Translations under genes and position numbers: made by a program | In this document: in pieces, positions 48,557 through 57,008 of the stretch | Position numbering within the stretch: the first letter of the stretch is position 1 | Layout of the letters: every line of letters starts with the position of its first letter | The notes under the pieces: generated by a model | What the model was told of the DNA's origin: nothing | Database searches by the model: none | Seen by the model: only the letters and a program-made list of their open reading frames with translations | Assembly (NCBI RefSeq): GCF_025642135.1 | Contig: NZ_CP106794.1 | Location: 124,001-188,000 of the forward strand | Reading direction: 5' to 3' | DNA: 64,000 nt | DNA from: Streptomyces cynarae | Lineage (GTDB): Bacteria > Actinomycetota > Actinomycetes > Streptomycetales > Streptomycetaceae

Positions 48557-48943
48557 CTAACTCACGCCGTCCCCCTCAGACGAGGGGCAGACGGCTGTGC
48601 ACAGCACAAAGGCCCCGCTGAAGGGCCAGCCTGCGATCTTGCGCTGCTGGCGCCACGGCGGGGTGCTGTGTGTACGGGGCAGGGTGCGGGTACCCTGATG
48701 CATGTCGATCACCTTGACTCGCTGAAGGGGTGGTCGGCCGACCATCGGACTCCTTCCACAAAGTCCGTTGGTCCGCCCCCTCGACTTGCTCAAGGTCGTG
48801 GGGGCCATTTTCTTTTGATCAAGCTCGGAGACACGATACTCCCGCGGCGTGGTGTTGGGGGCGGCCGGGGCCGACGTGTCGTCAGCTAGCTCGTAGCTCA
48901 CGCCTTCTGGACTGGCGACGCAGCCGCGCCTACGTACGAGCAT
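48557..48943 (-). CDS. uncertain small gene, 128 aa
   Basis: From ATG 48943, preceded by GTGTGGAG, the frame reads MLVRRRGCVASPEGVSYELA then REYRVSELDQKKMAP and continues to 48557. An inner ATG at about 48745 has a very good ribosome site (GGAAGGAG) and would give MVGRPPLQRVKVIDMHQGTR. Codon bias is only moderate. It may be a real hypothetical protein, or a short leader-type peptide at the inner start, or non-coding. Confidence 0.3.
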   Translation of the reverse strand: MLVRRRGCVASPEGVSYELADDTSAPAAPNTTPREYRVSELDQKKMAPTTLSKSRGRTNGLCGRSPMVGRPPLQRVKVIDMHQGTRTLPRTHSTPPWRQQRKIAGWPFSGAFVLCTAVCPSSEGDGVS

Positions 48944-49189
48944 CTCCACACCCCCCGTTAACACGGCACAGCAAAGCCACCCGCAAACATCGCCAGCAGC
49001 TCGGTAAATCGTATACGCGCAGGTCGAATTGGTAGTAGCCCCAAATTCATCATGCGATGAGGACACCGCAAAACAGATTTGCGTGAATACCGAGCCGCCT
49101 CCCACGGGACGGGAAACAATCCATTCACGCTTCCCGTCTGACGGGCCGGGGCGGACAGAGTAGGTAGTGAGCCGTCCCAGGTAAGGTCC

Positions 49190-49846
49190 GTGTCCGTGGC
49201 CCGACTCGTTCTCTTCGACCTGGACAACACCCTTGTCGACCGGCACGCCGCCGTCCCGGCGTGCCTGACCGCGTTCTGTACGGCAGCCGGCTTTGGCTCG
49301 GACATCAAGGCGTGGCTCACCGCCGAACTCGCCGAGCGCGCGGTCCCGGACGACTTCGCCCGACTCCGCGCTGCTTTCAGGCTCAGCGAGCCAGCGGACA
49401 AGCTGTGGCGTGCCTACGTCGACGCCATGGCGGGCGCCGTGTCCTGCCGTCCCGAGATCCTTACGGCACTGGGCAGCCTGCGTGAAGGTGGCTGGACGAT
49501 CGGCGTGGTGACGAACGGCGCCTCGGACATCCAACTTGCGAAGCTCCGTGCCACGGGTGTCCACGATCTGGTCGACGGCGTCGCGGTCTCCGGCGACCTG
49601 GAGATTCGAAAGCCGGACCCGCGCCTCTTCGAACTCGCTTCCTCTCGCTGCGGCGTGAGCCTCGCCGACGGCGGATGGATGATCGGCGACAATCCCGCCG
49701 GGGATATAGGCGGCGGACACCAGGCCGGCCTGCACACCATCTGGCTGCGCGGCCGACCCTGGCCTGACGGCCTCGCCGCGGCACACCACACCGTCGATGA
49801 CGTCACCCAGGCCATCGCCATCCTGCTCAACAAGACTCTGGAGTAG
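49190..49846 (+). CDS. HAD-family hydrolase
   Basis: 218 aa with all four HAD motifs: LVLFDLDNTLVDRHAAVPAC (nucleophile Asp and acid/base Asp), TIGVVTNGASDIQLAKLRAT (motif II), IRKPDPRLFELASSRCGVSL (motif III Lys) and WMIGDNPAGDIGGGHQAGLH (motif IV). Probably a small-molecule phosphatase. GTG starts at 49190 or 49196. Its stop is 4 bp before the next gene, so the two form an operon. Low-GC DNA (48.95-49.15 kb) lies upstream and probably contains the promoter. Confidence 0.88.
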   Translation: MSVARLVLFDLDNTLVDRHAAVPACLTAFCTAAGFGSDIKAWLTAELAERAVPDDFARLRAAFRLSEPADKLWRAYVDAMAGAVSCRPEILTALGSLREGGWTIGVVTNGASDIQLAKLRATGVHDLVDGVAVSGDLEIRKPDPRLFELASSRCGVSLADGGWMIGDNPAGDIGGGHQAGLHTIWLRGRPWPDGLAAAHHTVDDVTQAIAILLNKTLE

Positions 49847-49850
49847 CACC

Positions 49851-50690
49851 GTGAACCAGCCCACCGTCGGCATCCTCCACCCTGGCAGCATGGGCGCCGC
49901 CATCGCCGCCTGCGCTGCGACGAACGCCGCCACGGTGCTGTGGTGCGCGGACGGACGCAGCCCGGCCTCCACCGCGCGAGCTGAGAAGGCTGGCCTGACA
50001 TCGGTGGCCACGCTGCCGGAACTTCTGGACCGCAGCGACATCGTCATCAGCCTCTGCCCGCCGGCCGCCGCCGAAGACCTCGCGCGCGACGTTGCCCAGG
50101 CCGGGGTCGCGCGCGTGTACGTGGAGGCCAACGCGATCAACCCCGAGCGAGCAGCGCGCATCGCCGGGCTACTCGCGCCAGAGGCCACCGTCGTCGACGC
50201 CAGCGTCGTCGGCTCCCCGCCCGTACGCGGTAAGACACCGACTCTGTACCTGTCCGGCCCGCCCGCGGAGACCGCCCAGCTCGAAGAACTCTTCGCAGGC
50301 ACTGCCGTCCGGACCAAGGTCTTGGGCGGCGAGATTGGGCAGGCGTCTGCGCTCAAGCTCGCGTACGCGGCGTACCAGAAGGCCAGCCGTGTCCTGGTGG
50401 CGCTCGCGACCGGGTTGGCCCGCGAGCACGGCGTCGACCAGGAGCTCATCGGCATCGCCTCGCGGCGCACTACCTCATACCTATCTGAGCCCGAGTACAT
50501 TGCGAAAACCGCCGCCCGCGCGTGGCGTTGGGGACCGGAGCTGCAGGAAGCCGCCGACATGCTCGCAGCCGCGGGCCTTCCACCGGAGATGCTGCGCGCG
50601 GCCGCGACTACGCTGGCACGGTGGGACGATGTCAAGGACGCCAGCGAGCTCACGCTCACCGACGCCCTGGATCGCCTCGCCCAGTCGTGA
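49851..50690 (+). CDS. NAD(P)-binding 6-phosphogluconate dehydrogenase-like protein
   Basis: 279 aa from GTG 49851 (GGAG 8 bases upstream). TVGILHPGSMGAAIAACAAT is a Rossmann GxGxxG-like start (here HPGSMGA), ADGRSPASTARAEKAGL and DIVISLCPPAAAEDLARDVA follow 3-hydroxyisobutyrate/6PGD relatives, VDASVVGSPPVRGKTPTLYL is the substrate loop, and the helical C-terminal domain contains ALKLAYAAYQKASRVLVALA (family Lys) and DUF1932-like sequence. Catalyses oxidation or reduction of a hydroxy acid; substrate unknown. It converges with the kinase genes. Confidence 0.82.
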   Translation: MNQPTVGILHPGSMGAAIAACAATNAATVLWCADGRSPASTARAEKAGLTSVATLPELLDRSDIVISLCPPAAAEDLARDVAQAGVARVYVEANAINPERAARIAGLLAPEATVVDASVVGSPPVRGKTPTLYLSGPPAETAQLEELFAGTAVRTKVLGGEIGQASALKLAYAAYQKASRVLVALATGLAREHGVDQELIGIASRRTTSYLSEPEYIAKTAARAWRWGPELQEAADMLAAAGLPPEMLRAAATTLARWDDVKDASELTLTDALDRLAQS

Positions 50691-50697
50691 CCCGAGC

Positions 50698-51267
50698 TCA
50701 TGCCGTAGCCGCCTCCGCCCGTTGCACCAGCAGGTGGTCGATGAGCCGGGCCGACTCCTGCGGGGACGCTGCCGTCGTGTCCACCGTGAGGTGCCATGCC
50801 ATGTCGGCGTGCATGTCCAGGTCCTCGCGGGTCGCATCCCATGCAGCCAGGCGAGCCGCGGTGTCCGCGTCGCCCCGGCCCTCGGACCTCCGCGCGGTTT
50901 CCTTCCGCGAGCACCACAACAGCACCACTGCCCAGTCGGCCGGGTAGCCGCCGACCAGAGCCTGAATGCCATCGACCTGCCCGAGGTGCACCACCGGCAC
51001 CCCGGCCTCGAACGCGGCGTCCAGGCCCGGCCGGTCGATGACGTACGTGTTGCCGTACCGGGCATTGGCGTAGACGACGTCGCCCCTGGTCTCCAGGGCG
51101 TGCAGCTGCTCGGCAGTGGCCATCCGGTAGCCGGAGCTCTTCCCCGAGCCGACCTTGAGACGCGCGAACTGGGCGTATTGCGGGTTCAGTTCGGTCAGCG
51201 CTCGGGTGACGGTGTCCTTGCCCGCTGCCGGCGGGCCGTACAACACCACTCCGTGCTTGCCGCTCAC
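50698..51267 (-). CDS. P-loop nucleotide kinase-like protein
   Basis: 189 aa. HGVVLYGPPAAGKDTVTRAL is a Walker A P-loop; ARLKVGSGKSSGYRMATAEQ and GDVVYANARYGNTYVIDRPG resemble the substrate-binding region of guanylate kinase-like enzymes; WCSRKETARRSEGRGDADTA suggests the lid. Likely phosphorylates a nucleotide or nucleoside. GTGA overlap with the upstream kinase-like gene shows coupling. Confidence 0.75.
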   Translation of the reverse strand: MSGKHGVVLYGPPAAGKDTVTRALTELNPQYAQFARLKVGSGKSSGYRMATAEQLHALETRGDVVYANARYGNTYVIDRPGLDAAFEAGVPVVHLGQVDGIQALVGGYPADWAVVLLWCSRKETARRSEGRGDADTAARLAAWDATREDLDMHADMAWHLTVDTTAASPQESARLIDHLLVQRAEAATA

Positions 51268-52301
51268 GAGTACATCGCCCCCATCGCCTGCCGGGCCTGG
51301 TCCGCGAGTGAGACCGCAGCTCCGAGACGGTTGTCGACGACCAGGTGCGGCACCGCAGGCCGCAGGTCCAGGTCGATCGTCGCCATGTACTCATCCCACC
51401 GCTGCAGCTTCCAGGCATCCCGTGCCGCACCCCGGAAGCCGATGTACTCGCGCATCGACTCTTCGTCACAGCGGACCCAGACCGGATAGACGGCGACGCC
51501 CATGGACGCCGCGCGGTTGGTCAGGCGCTGCATCCACGCCTTGTCCGTCATCTCCGCGATGAACGGCGCCGTGAGCACCGTGCTGATCCCGCACTTGATG
51601 TTGGCCATCGCGGACTGCATCAGGCAGTCGTACTCCACAGGCCGGACCTGCGTGCGATACAGGTCGGTGTGTCGGTCGTTCGAGTCACCACCCAGCGCGA
51701 CCAGCAGCTTCTCCACCAGCGGGCGGGTCAGCGGATCCTTGTCGAGTAGCGGCCAGCCGGTGAGCTGAACAAAGAACCTCGCCAGCTCTGTCTTCCCGCT
51801 GCCCGCGTACCCGCCGACCAGGATCAGGACCGGTCGGTGTGGGTCACCACCGGTGTGCCGGCGCTTCCACGCGTCAATGATCCGTTGCTGCAGCCCGAAG
51901 TGATCAGCGTCGTCACTGCCCGGCGCGATGCGGTGGACCGCACGCTCAACCGCCAGGACGTGCGCGCCGTTGAGACGGTCGTCCATCGGCGTGAGCTTGA
52001 AGGAGGTCTCCTCCCCCGGCAGAGCAGCGCGGAACCCAAGGTCCGGCTCCGTTGCTCTGTAGAGGAGACAGTAGGCGCGACGGTAATGCGGGCCCGGGTA
52101 GACCTCCCCCTGCTCGTGCTGCCACAGGGTCTGGGGATTCGCGGCCGGGATGCCCTTGAGCTTGGCCTGCTCGGCAACCTCACGGAGGCGCTCGCCGGCC
52201 TTCTCCAAAGTCAGCCCGTGAGCCTCACGCTGCTCACGCAACCGGTCCGGCCGCCACCCTGCCCGGTGCTTCCCCACCCTGTTCCCCTCCGTCGTCGTCA
52301 T
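51264..52301 (-). CDS. XRE-type HTH plus P-loop kinase fusion
   Basis: 345 aa from ATG 52301. The N-terminal about 90 residues are a helix-turn-helix (LREQREAHGLTLEKAGERLR, PQTLWQHEQGEVYPGPHYRR). The C-terminal part is a P-loop kinase (PVLILVGGYAGSGKTELARF, LLDKDPLTRPLVEKLLVALG, YPVWVRCDEESMREYIGFRG). The order DNA binding then kinase recalls zeta-toxin and NadR-like designs, so it may sense a metabolite and regulate its own cluster. Most similar enzymes are annotated only as AAA family ATPase. A 180-bp gap with its promoter separates it from the next upstream gene. Confidence 0.75.
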   Translation of the reverse strand: MTTTEGNRVGKHRAGWRPDRLREQREAHGLTLEKAGERLREVAEQAKLKGIPAANPQTLWQHEQGEVYPGPHYRRAYCLLYRATEPDLGFRAALPGEETSFKLTPMDDRLNGAHVLAVERAVHRIAPGSDDADHFGLQQRIIDAWKRRHTGGDPHRPVLILVGGYAGSGKTELARFFVQLTGWPLLDKDPLTRPLVEKLLVALGGDSNDRHTDLYRTQVRPVEYDCLMQSAMANIKCGISTVLTAPFIAEMTDKAWMQRLTNRAASMGVAVYPVWVRCDEESMREYIGFRGAARDAWKLQRWDEYMATIDLDLRPAVPHLVVDNRLGAAVSLADQARQAMGAMYS

Positions 52302-52481
52302 GGCCGCGAGCCTAGAGCGCAGCCCCGAAAACCCATGTGTACGTAGATGTTGAGAACCCGCTGACGCGGATGCGCATGAGTTTCGACAAGACGCTGTGAT
52401 GTTGCGATCCGGATACCGCGGGTGTGATGGCCCCCACAAGACGGCCAACAAGGGCCTGGTGCGGCGAGTGAGAGGTAGGAG

Positions 52482-53192
52482 TCAATGTCGACTGCCATCT
52501 GTGGAGGGGCGTGCACGGCGGAGCTCCGCCAGCACGTTCTCCGGGTGACCGTCGTACACAATGTGTGGCTCATCGTCGGTCGGCGGGCAGAAACGGCCCG
52601 CATGCCGAAGCAGATCCTCCTCGCTGAACTCGATACTGTTCGGGTCGACCAACGACTTGGCGTTGCGCTTCCGGATCCGCTCCCAGCGCACCTCATGCGG
52701 CACAGGCAAGTAGATGAGCACGGGCTCGCCGCCGGCCTCTATCGCGGTCGCTGCCCACTGCGCCCGCTCTTCCCGAGTCCAGAAGCCGTGGTCGACCACA
52801 GCGTCATGTCCAGCCGCCAGGAGTTCCTGGAGCTCAAGAGCGACGTCCTTGAGCACGGGCGCCTCCCTGATCCTGAACTGACCGCGGGGAAAGTCCCTGC
52901 CGTAGTGGCCGTAGCGGCGGAACATTTCCTCGTCAGGGCAGAGGCGCCGGAACCCGGCCCCCTCCAGGGCGCGGGCGAGGGTCGTTTTGCCAGCACCCTG
53001 CAGACCGGACATGAGAATTGCGCGAGGCGCGGGGCCCGGTCGGCCGGACAAAGCGGCAGAGATGCGCGTGATCTTGAATCGTCCTTCCAGCGTGAGGGTG
53101 TCGGTCCGCCCGGCTCGCAGGAGTTGACCGAGGCGGGCTTCGAGGCAGGAGACAAGCGTGTCGTCCAGGACGACGGCGTTGTACGTCGTCAC
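52482..53192 (-). CDS. AAA/polynucleotide-kinase-like P-loop protein
   Basis: 236 aa. RAILMSGLQGAGKTTLARAL is Walker A, RRLCPDEEMFRRYGHYGRDF the substrate region, LAAGHDAVVDHGFWTREERA the Walker B-like Asp, and PVPHEVRWERIRKRN the arginine lid. The pattern is that of T4 PNK-like or chloramphenicol phosphotransferase-like kinases. GTG start overlaps the GntR gene stop (GTGA), so the regulator and kinase are co-translated. Confidence 0.75.
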   Translation of the reverse strand: MTTYNAVVLDDTLVSCLEARLGQLLRAGRTDTLTLEGRFKITRISAALSGRPGPAPRAILMSGLQGAGKTTLARALEGAGFRRLCPDEEMFRRYGHYGRDFPRGQFRIREAPVLKDVALELQELLAAGHDAVVDHGFWTREERAQWAATAIEAGGEPVLIYLPVPHEVRWERIRKRNAKSLVDPNSIEFSEEDLLRHAGRFCPPTDDEPHIVYDGHPENVLAELRRARPSTDGSRH

Positions 53193-53947
53193 CGCTGCAC
53201 ATCCGACGTCGTGCGGCGGGTGCGGCCCGGGGCGCCCAGGTCCACGCCGTACTCCAGCAACTCGCCGTCGGCGTCCAGGAAGCGCGCGGTCAGCACAAGG
53301 ATCGCCGCGATGGTGCCGCCCTCCAGCTCCAGGAGTTCGAGGTCCTGCGACGTGGCGAGGCGAGCCGACTCCTCATCCACGCGCTTCACGACCTGGCGAC
53401 CCGTGGCGCGAGCGATCAGGTCCAACGAAAGGCCGCCCTTTAGCCGCTCGCTTCGGGCCAGCTCAGGCACGACCTGGGCGAATTCCGCCGGGATCCATGA
53501 CGTCGAGTGGCAGACGATGCCATGACCGTCTCGGTAAACACGGCTACGGCGAATCACGTCGTCACCAGGCGAAATACCCAACACGTGAGCGACGTCTTCG
53601 GGAGCCGCGACAATGCCGGCGGTGTGGCCGGACGACTTCTCTCCGACCCCCCACGACGACTGCGTCTTGCTGCTGCGGTCGTGGCGCTCCGCCCCAGAGG
53701 ACAACGAGATGGGGCGCGCCATCACCTCGGTGCCGACACCCGGGATGCCTCGCACGAGCTTCTCTTCGCGCAGCAGTCTCATCGCCCGGTCCGCAGTGGC
53801 GGTACTGACCTCCCACTGGGTGGCCAGTGTCTTGATGCTGGGCAGCAGGTCGCCCGGCGAGAGCTCCCCGGAGCTGATCAGGTCGCGGTAGTGGCCCGCG
53901 ATGCGCGCGTACGGCGGCCGGTTATCGGCTCGGGGTGGCCCGGACAT
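53189..53947 (-). CDS. GntR-family transcriptional regulator
   Basis: 252 aa. The N-terminal winged helix (PPYARIAGHYRDLISSGELS, PGDLLPSIKTLATQWEVSTA, TADRAMRLLREEKLV) is standard GntR, followed by a UTRA ligand domain (DDVIRRSRVYRDGHGIVCHS, TSWIPAEFAQVVPELARSER). Streptomycete conjugative elements commonly encode such a protein (KorSA/TraR type) that represses transfer genes. Strong ribosome site AAGGAGG. It is divergent from the transfer operon starting at 54284 and heads the kinase genes. Confidence 0.88.
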   Translation of the reverse strand: MSGPPRADNRPPYARIAGHYRDLISSGELSPGDLLPSIKTLATQWEVSTATADRAMRLLREEKLVRGIPGVGTEVMARPISLSSGAERHDRSSKTQSSWGVGEKSSGHTAGIVAAPEDVAHVLGISPGDDVIRRSRVYRDGHGIVCHSTSWIPAEFAQVVPELARSERLKGGLSLDLIARATGRQVVKRVDEESARLATSQDLELLELEGGTIAAILVLTARFLDADGELLEYGVDLGAPGRTRRTTSDVQR

Positions 53948-54283
53948 CTGCCTTCGCCTCCTTCAATCCCGTCTGGTTGCCTCACTATACCGCTTGACAC
54001 ATGAGGGTACCTGATGCAACCTGATGTATGTCGGATATCGGTGATCCTTCGGGAGCACCGAGTAAGCACCACCGCAAGACCGCAGTAGTCGTCCGCCCTT
54101 CGGGGCGGCCGGGGTTGAGAGCTCCATCAAACTCCCCCGGAGCCTGACGGCCGCGACTGACTGTGTGCATGTCGCAGCGCTGTGCGCTGTCTGTCCTTCG
54201 GGACGCCAGCTTTGCTGTGCGGCCTGGAGGGCGAAGAGAGCACCGCGACACGTCCCCTGTCACTCCGCCCGTAAGGAGTTCAC
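53948..54283. promoter_or_regulatory. divergent control region of GntR and transfer operon
   Basis: 336 bp with no gene. On the minus strand TATAGT (about 53984-53989) is a good -10 for the GntR gene. On the plus strand TTGACA (53994-53999) is a consensus -35. Two direct copies of ACCTGATG (54009-54016 and 54019-54026), one helical turn apart, lie beside them and are candidate GntR operators. An AAGGAG at about 54271 serves the next gene. Confidence 0.5.
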
Positions 54284-55108
54284 GTGCCTGCTTCGACCCT
54301 TGAGCGCACCGCCCGTCCCCGTAGGAGCCGGACCCGCTCCCGGAACAGCAACCCCCGTCCGGCGCTCGTCATTTCCACCCTTAAGCCTCACCAGTACGAC
54401 CTGCGCCCTGCGTGCGCGTCGTTGATCTGCCCCGACTGCAAGACGTGGGTGCCGATCACCGGCATCCAGGCCAAGAAGCACAAGTTAGTTCCGCACGACA
54501 CCGGCCGCGCGGGGAAGGACGCGGCCGTCCGTTGTCAGGGCAGTAACCGCCTGGTCAACGTCGACGTCGCGTTCGAGGTGTGGCAGAAGCGCCTGGAGGA
54601 GGGAGGTGCGGAGACCGATGGCCGCCGTTCCGCTCGCCAGCGCTACAAGCCGCTCCCGGCCCAGGCCAAGCCTGTCACCAAGATGACCCCGGCGCCCATG
54701 AACGCGGACGACGCGCTCACCGCCTATCGAGAGCACCTCAAGAAGTGCCGGACCAGCAGGGTGGCCAGCCGCTGCGGCGGCACCCACCGCTGCGCCGATG
54801 GCGCCCGGCTCGCCGCGCTGTACGAGCAGCTGATGCGCACGCAGAAGTACCGCGACCGCGAGCGCAGGAAAGACAGCCGGGTCGACGCGCTGCTCACCCG
54901 TCACCGGTCTGCAAAGGGCAAGAAGAACGCAGCAGCCACGTGGGCGGAGCAGCACCAGACCACGGATGCCCCCAAGAAGGCACTGGCTAAGCGGAGCGGT
55001 ACGGAGGTGGAAGAGGCCAACAACACCTGCCGGATCCGGAGGGCAGGCACGGTCTCCGACTACCGCGGCCGGCACGTGCCGACGGAGCCGCTCCACATCA
55101 CCGCCTGA
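54284..55108 (+). CDS. conserved element-borne protein with zinc-ribbon start
   Basis: 274 aa from GTG 54284 with AAGGAG 7 bases upstream. After a basic N-terminus, ACASLICPDCKTWVPITGIQ ... RCQGSNRLV holds a CxxC zinc-ribbon. The rest is hydrophilic and basic (AYREHLKKCRTSRVASRCGG, LMRTQKYRDRERRKDSRVDA) and probably binds nucleic acid. A TTA codon near 54485 could make expression bldA-dependent. First gene of the rightward operon. Similar proteins occur on streptomycete conjugative elements; function unknown. Confidence 0.7.
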   Translation: MPASTLERTARPRRSRTRSRNSNPRPALVISTLKPHQYDLRPACASLICPDCKTWVPITGIQAKKHKLVPHDTGRAGKDAAVRCQGSNRLVNVDVAFEVWQKRLEEGGAETDGRRSARQRYKPLPAQAKPVTKMTPAPMNADDALTAYREHLKKCRTSRVASRCGGTHRCADGARLAALYEQLMRTQKYRDRERRKDSRVDALLTRHRSAKGKKNAAATWAEQHQTTDAPKKALAKRSGTEVEEANNTCRIRRAGTVSDYRGRHVPTEPLHITA

Positions 55109-55211
55109 ACGAACTGCACCGCCGTAGCCTGCGCTGCCCCGGGCGCCTGCGATCAAGGCAGGCGCCTGAGAGTGCGCAGGACGCACTCCCCGCCCCGTGC
55201 GGGGGCTGAAC

Positions 55212-55253
55212 GCGACGAACCCCCAGGGATTGCGCCCCTGGGGGTTCTTGTCG
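55212..55253. terminator. strong stem-loop
   Basis: AACCCCCAGGG pairs with CCCTGGGGGTT around a 7-nt loop, and flanking CGAC/GTCG extends the stem with a bulge. It lies between the zinc-ribbon gene and the next gene and probably attenuates or ends the first transcript. Confidence 0.65.
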
Positions 55254-55284
55254 CAGGTCCACCTCGTGGAAGGACTCGACCTAC

Positions 55285-55710
55285 ATGACCAGCATGACAC
55301 TCCGGGCGCGTGCGGAGACTCGCCCGCCGCTGCCGATGCGTCCGACCCCGCACGAGCGGGACGGCCGCCAGGGCGGTGCGGGCATCGGACGCCCGCACCC
55401 GCAGCAGCAGATGACGGCTCGCCGTAGCGCCGCCGACCTGGCGCGCGTGGAGAGCGAGATCGGTCCCCGATGGCCGGGCGCCATCTACCAGAACGTGGAC
55501 GGGGCCTTCGAGGTCCTCGCCCTCATCCGCGACCCGAATCGTGCCCGCAGGCTGCTCGGGCGCGGCAGTGCCCAGTGGGTGCTGATCGTGAAGGATGTTT
55601 TGCGCCCGGGCGCGGAGCCGTTCGCGATCGGCTCCGTCTGGACGGCGTCCGACTACCTGGTCCGCGAGGGCAAGGCAGCAGCGACCAGCGCTGTTGGGGG
55701 GATGCACTGA
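55285..55710 (+). CDS. hypothetical protein
   Basis: 141 aa. Disordered N-terminal half rich in Arg/Pro/Gln, then a compact C-terminal part RRSAADLARVESEIGPRWPG and FEVLALIRDPNRARRLLGRG plus SAQWVLIVKDVLRPGAEPFA. Its stop overlaps the whiB-like start (TGATG). No family recognised. Confidence 0.65.
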   Translation: MTSMTLRARAETRPPLPMRPTPHERDGRQGGAGIGRPHPQQQMTARRSAADLARVESEIGPRWPGAIYQNVDGAFEVLALIRDPNRARRLLGRGSAQWVLIVKDVLRPGAEPFAIGSVWTASDYLVREGKAAATSAVGGMH

Positions 55711-55964
55711 TGGACTGGCGCCACCAGGCCTCGTGCCGCGAAGAGGACCCCGACCTGTTCTTCCCGATCGGCGACACGGGACCGGTCCTGCTGCAGGTCC
55801 AGGAGGCCAAGGCCGTGTGCCGCCGCTGCCCGGTCATCGGGCAGTGCCTGCAGTGGGCCCTGGAGTCCGGCCAGGAGTTCGGCGTCTGGGGCGGCCTGAG
55901 TGAGGCGGAGCGGCGGGCGATGAAGCACCGTGCCGCCCGCAATCGCGTTCGGAACGGGGGGTGA
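55710..55964 (+). CDS. WhiB-family iron-sulfur regulator
   Basis: 84 aa. DWRHQASCREEDPDLFFPIG, then VCRRCPVIGQCLQWALESGQ and FGVWGGLSEAERR: four cysteines (one, then C-x2-C-x5-C) for the Fe-S cluster and the GVWGG turn are all present. Wbl proteins bind sigma factor and DNA; plasmid and phage copies adjust host or element gene expression. Translationally coupled to the gene before it. Confidence 0.92.
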   Translation: MDWRHQASCREEDPDLFFPIGDTGPVLLQVQEAKAVCRRCPVIGQCLQWALESGQEFGVWGGLSEAERRAMKHRAARNRVRNGG

Positions 55965-55969
55965 CGGAC

Positions 55970-56065
55970 ATGACGGACGCCGATAAGAAGCGTCTGGAGG
56001 ACGCGGTCCGCCGGGTCAACCAGCAGTCCAGGAACGACCGGCGTGCCCGGGGCGGTCGTGGCTGA
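55970..56065 (+). CDS. very small basic protein, 31 aa
   Basis: ATG 55970 to TGA 56063-56065: MTDADKKRLEDAVRRVNQQS followed by an Arg/Gly-rich end. Follows the whiB-like gene by 5 bp and overlaps the next start, so it fits the operon. The short length makes it tentative. Confidence 0.45.
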   Translation: MTDADKKRLEDAVRRVNQQSRNDRRARGGRG

Positions 56066-56231
56066 CAGTCTGTACGACCGCTACATGGCCGCCGACCGGG
56101 CGCACCGTGAGCACGAGGGGCAGTGCACGAGCTGTTCGCCGGAGACGGGGTGCGAGACCGGGCGGCGCCTGTACGAATCGCTTGCGCGGCTCCAGGACGC
56201 GTACCTCAACCGGCTCCGCAACGAGGGCTGA
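56058..56231 (+). CDS. small hypothetical protein with Cys pair
   Basis: 57 aa from GTG 56058 (or ATG 56043): VADSLYDRYMAADRAHREHE, GQCTSCSPETGCETGRRLYE, SLARLQDAYLNRLRNEG. Three cysteines (CTSC and a third six residues on) may bind metal. Its start overlaps the end of the 31-aa gene. Compact proteins of this type accompany transfer genes in streptomycete elements. Confidence 0.6.
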   Translation: MADSLYDRYMAADRAHREHEGQCTSCSPETGCETGRRLYESLARLQDAYLNRLRNEG

Positions 56232-56370
56232 CCGTCGCGTGGGAGAGGCGCTTAAGCCGCCGCCCCGCTGCTTTGCATCAGGGCCGGTCGCCCGCCACTC
56301 GGGAGGCCGGCCATTTGCTTCCTCGGGCCGGGAACGTCCCGAGCCTGCTTTATTCGCGTAGGAGGACCCC

Positions 56371-56679
56371 ATGGCGCGGACCATGGACGACCCTGGCCTG
56401 CACCGCCAGCTGCCGGACGCCCTGTGCACGCACACGCCGAGGTGCCCGACCGCCGACAGTGCCGACTGCGAGGCCGCCGCTGTCGTGGCAAGCCACCCGG
56501 AGCAGGGCTGGAGTCTTCTGTGCAACGGCGTGCTGGTCTTTGAGGACACCGGCGAGCTGCTGCCTGACGGGCGGATCGTCGCCCCGCACCGGCCCGCCCC
56601 CTCTGCTGGCGAGAACGACCTGCTCGTTCAGCTGCAGGAGCGCTACGAGGCCACGCAACGCGGTCTTGCCACCGCCTGA
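56371..56679 (+). CDS. DUF5999 family protein
   Basis: 102 aa after GGAGGACCCC. QLPDALCTHTPRCPTADSAD CEAAAVVASHPEQGWSLLCN, then GVLVFEDTGELLPDGRIVAP, matches the small DUF5999 proteins of streptomycetes. Four cysteines/histidines in CTHTPRC and CE may bind zinc. Function unknown; frequently part of conjugative-element gene sets. Confidence 0.8.
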   Translation: MARTMDDPGLHRQLPDALCTHTPRCPTADSADCEAAAVVASHPEQGWSLLCNGVLVFEDTGELLPDGRIVAPHRPAPSAGENDLLVQLQERYEATQRGLATA

Positions 56680-56906
56680 CCCGGACTGACGGTGGCCTGA
56701 TCCGCTCGAACCGACGCGCCGAATCCGGCGGGCCGGTTCGAGTGGTGACGGGGAGTCGGACAGTCCCCACTTCGATCCACCTGGCGGGTGCGGCGGGCAG
56801 TTTCGCGCCCACTCCTCAGCATTCCCCCGGACCGGCTGCCCGCCTCACGGGCAGCTGGCCTTTCGGAACGGCCAACTCCGGGAAGGCACCGCCTCCTCGG
56901 GCCCCA

Positions 56907-56990
56907 TTTCGGCTCCGCCGACCGCTATTTCGGGAGCAGCCGCCCGCGTTTCGGGAGCGGCCCCCACCGTTTCGCGCACACCTTGAACCG
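56907..56990. repeat. 21-bp periodic direct repeats
   Basis: TTTCGG-starting units at 56907, 56928, 56949 and 56970, exactly 21 bp apart (TTTCGGGAGC in the middle two). A further set of four at 57055, 57076, 57097 and 57118 lies inside the next coding sequence, and the reverse-complement motif recurs at the same period near 60.4 kb. The region 56680-57008 contains no separate gene. Confidence 0.6.
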
Positions 56991-57008
56991 CTCCGTCCGG
57001 AGGCCCCG

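Noticed and set aside
48557..51469. 970-codon leftward frame
   Set aside because: It is antisense to the HAD and dehydrogenase genes, which have full family motifs; high GC keeps shadow frames open. Only the distal part (48557-48943) is kept as an uncertain small gene.
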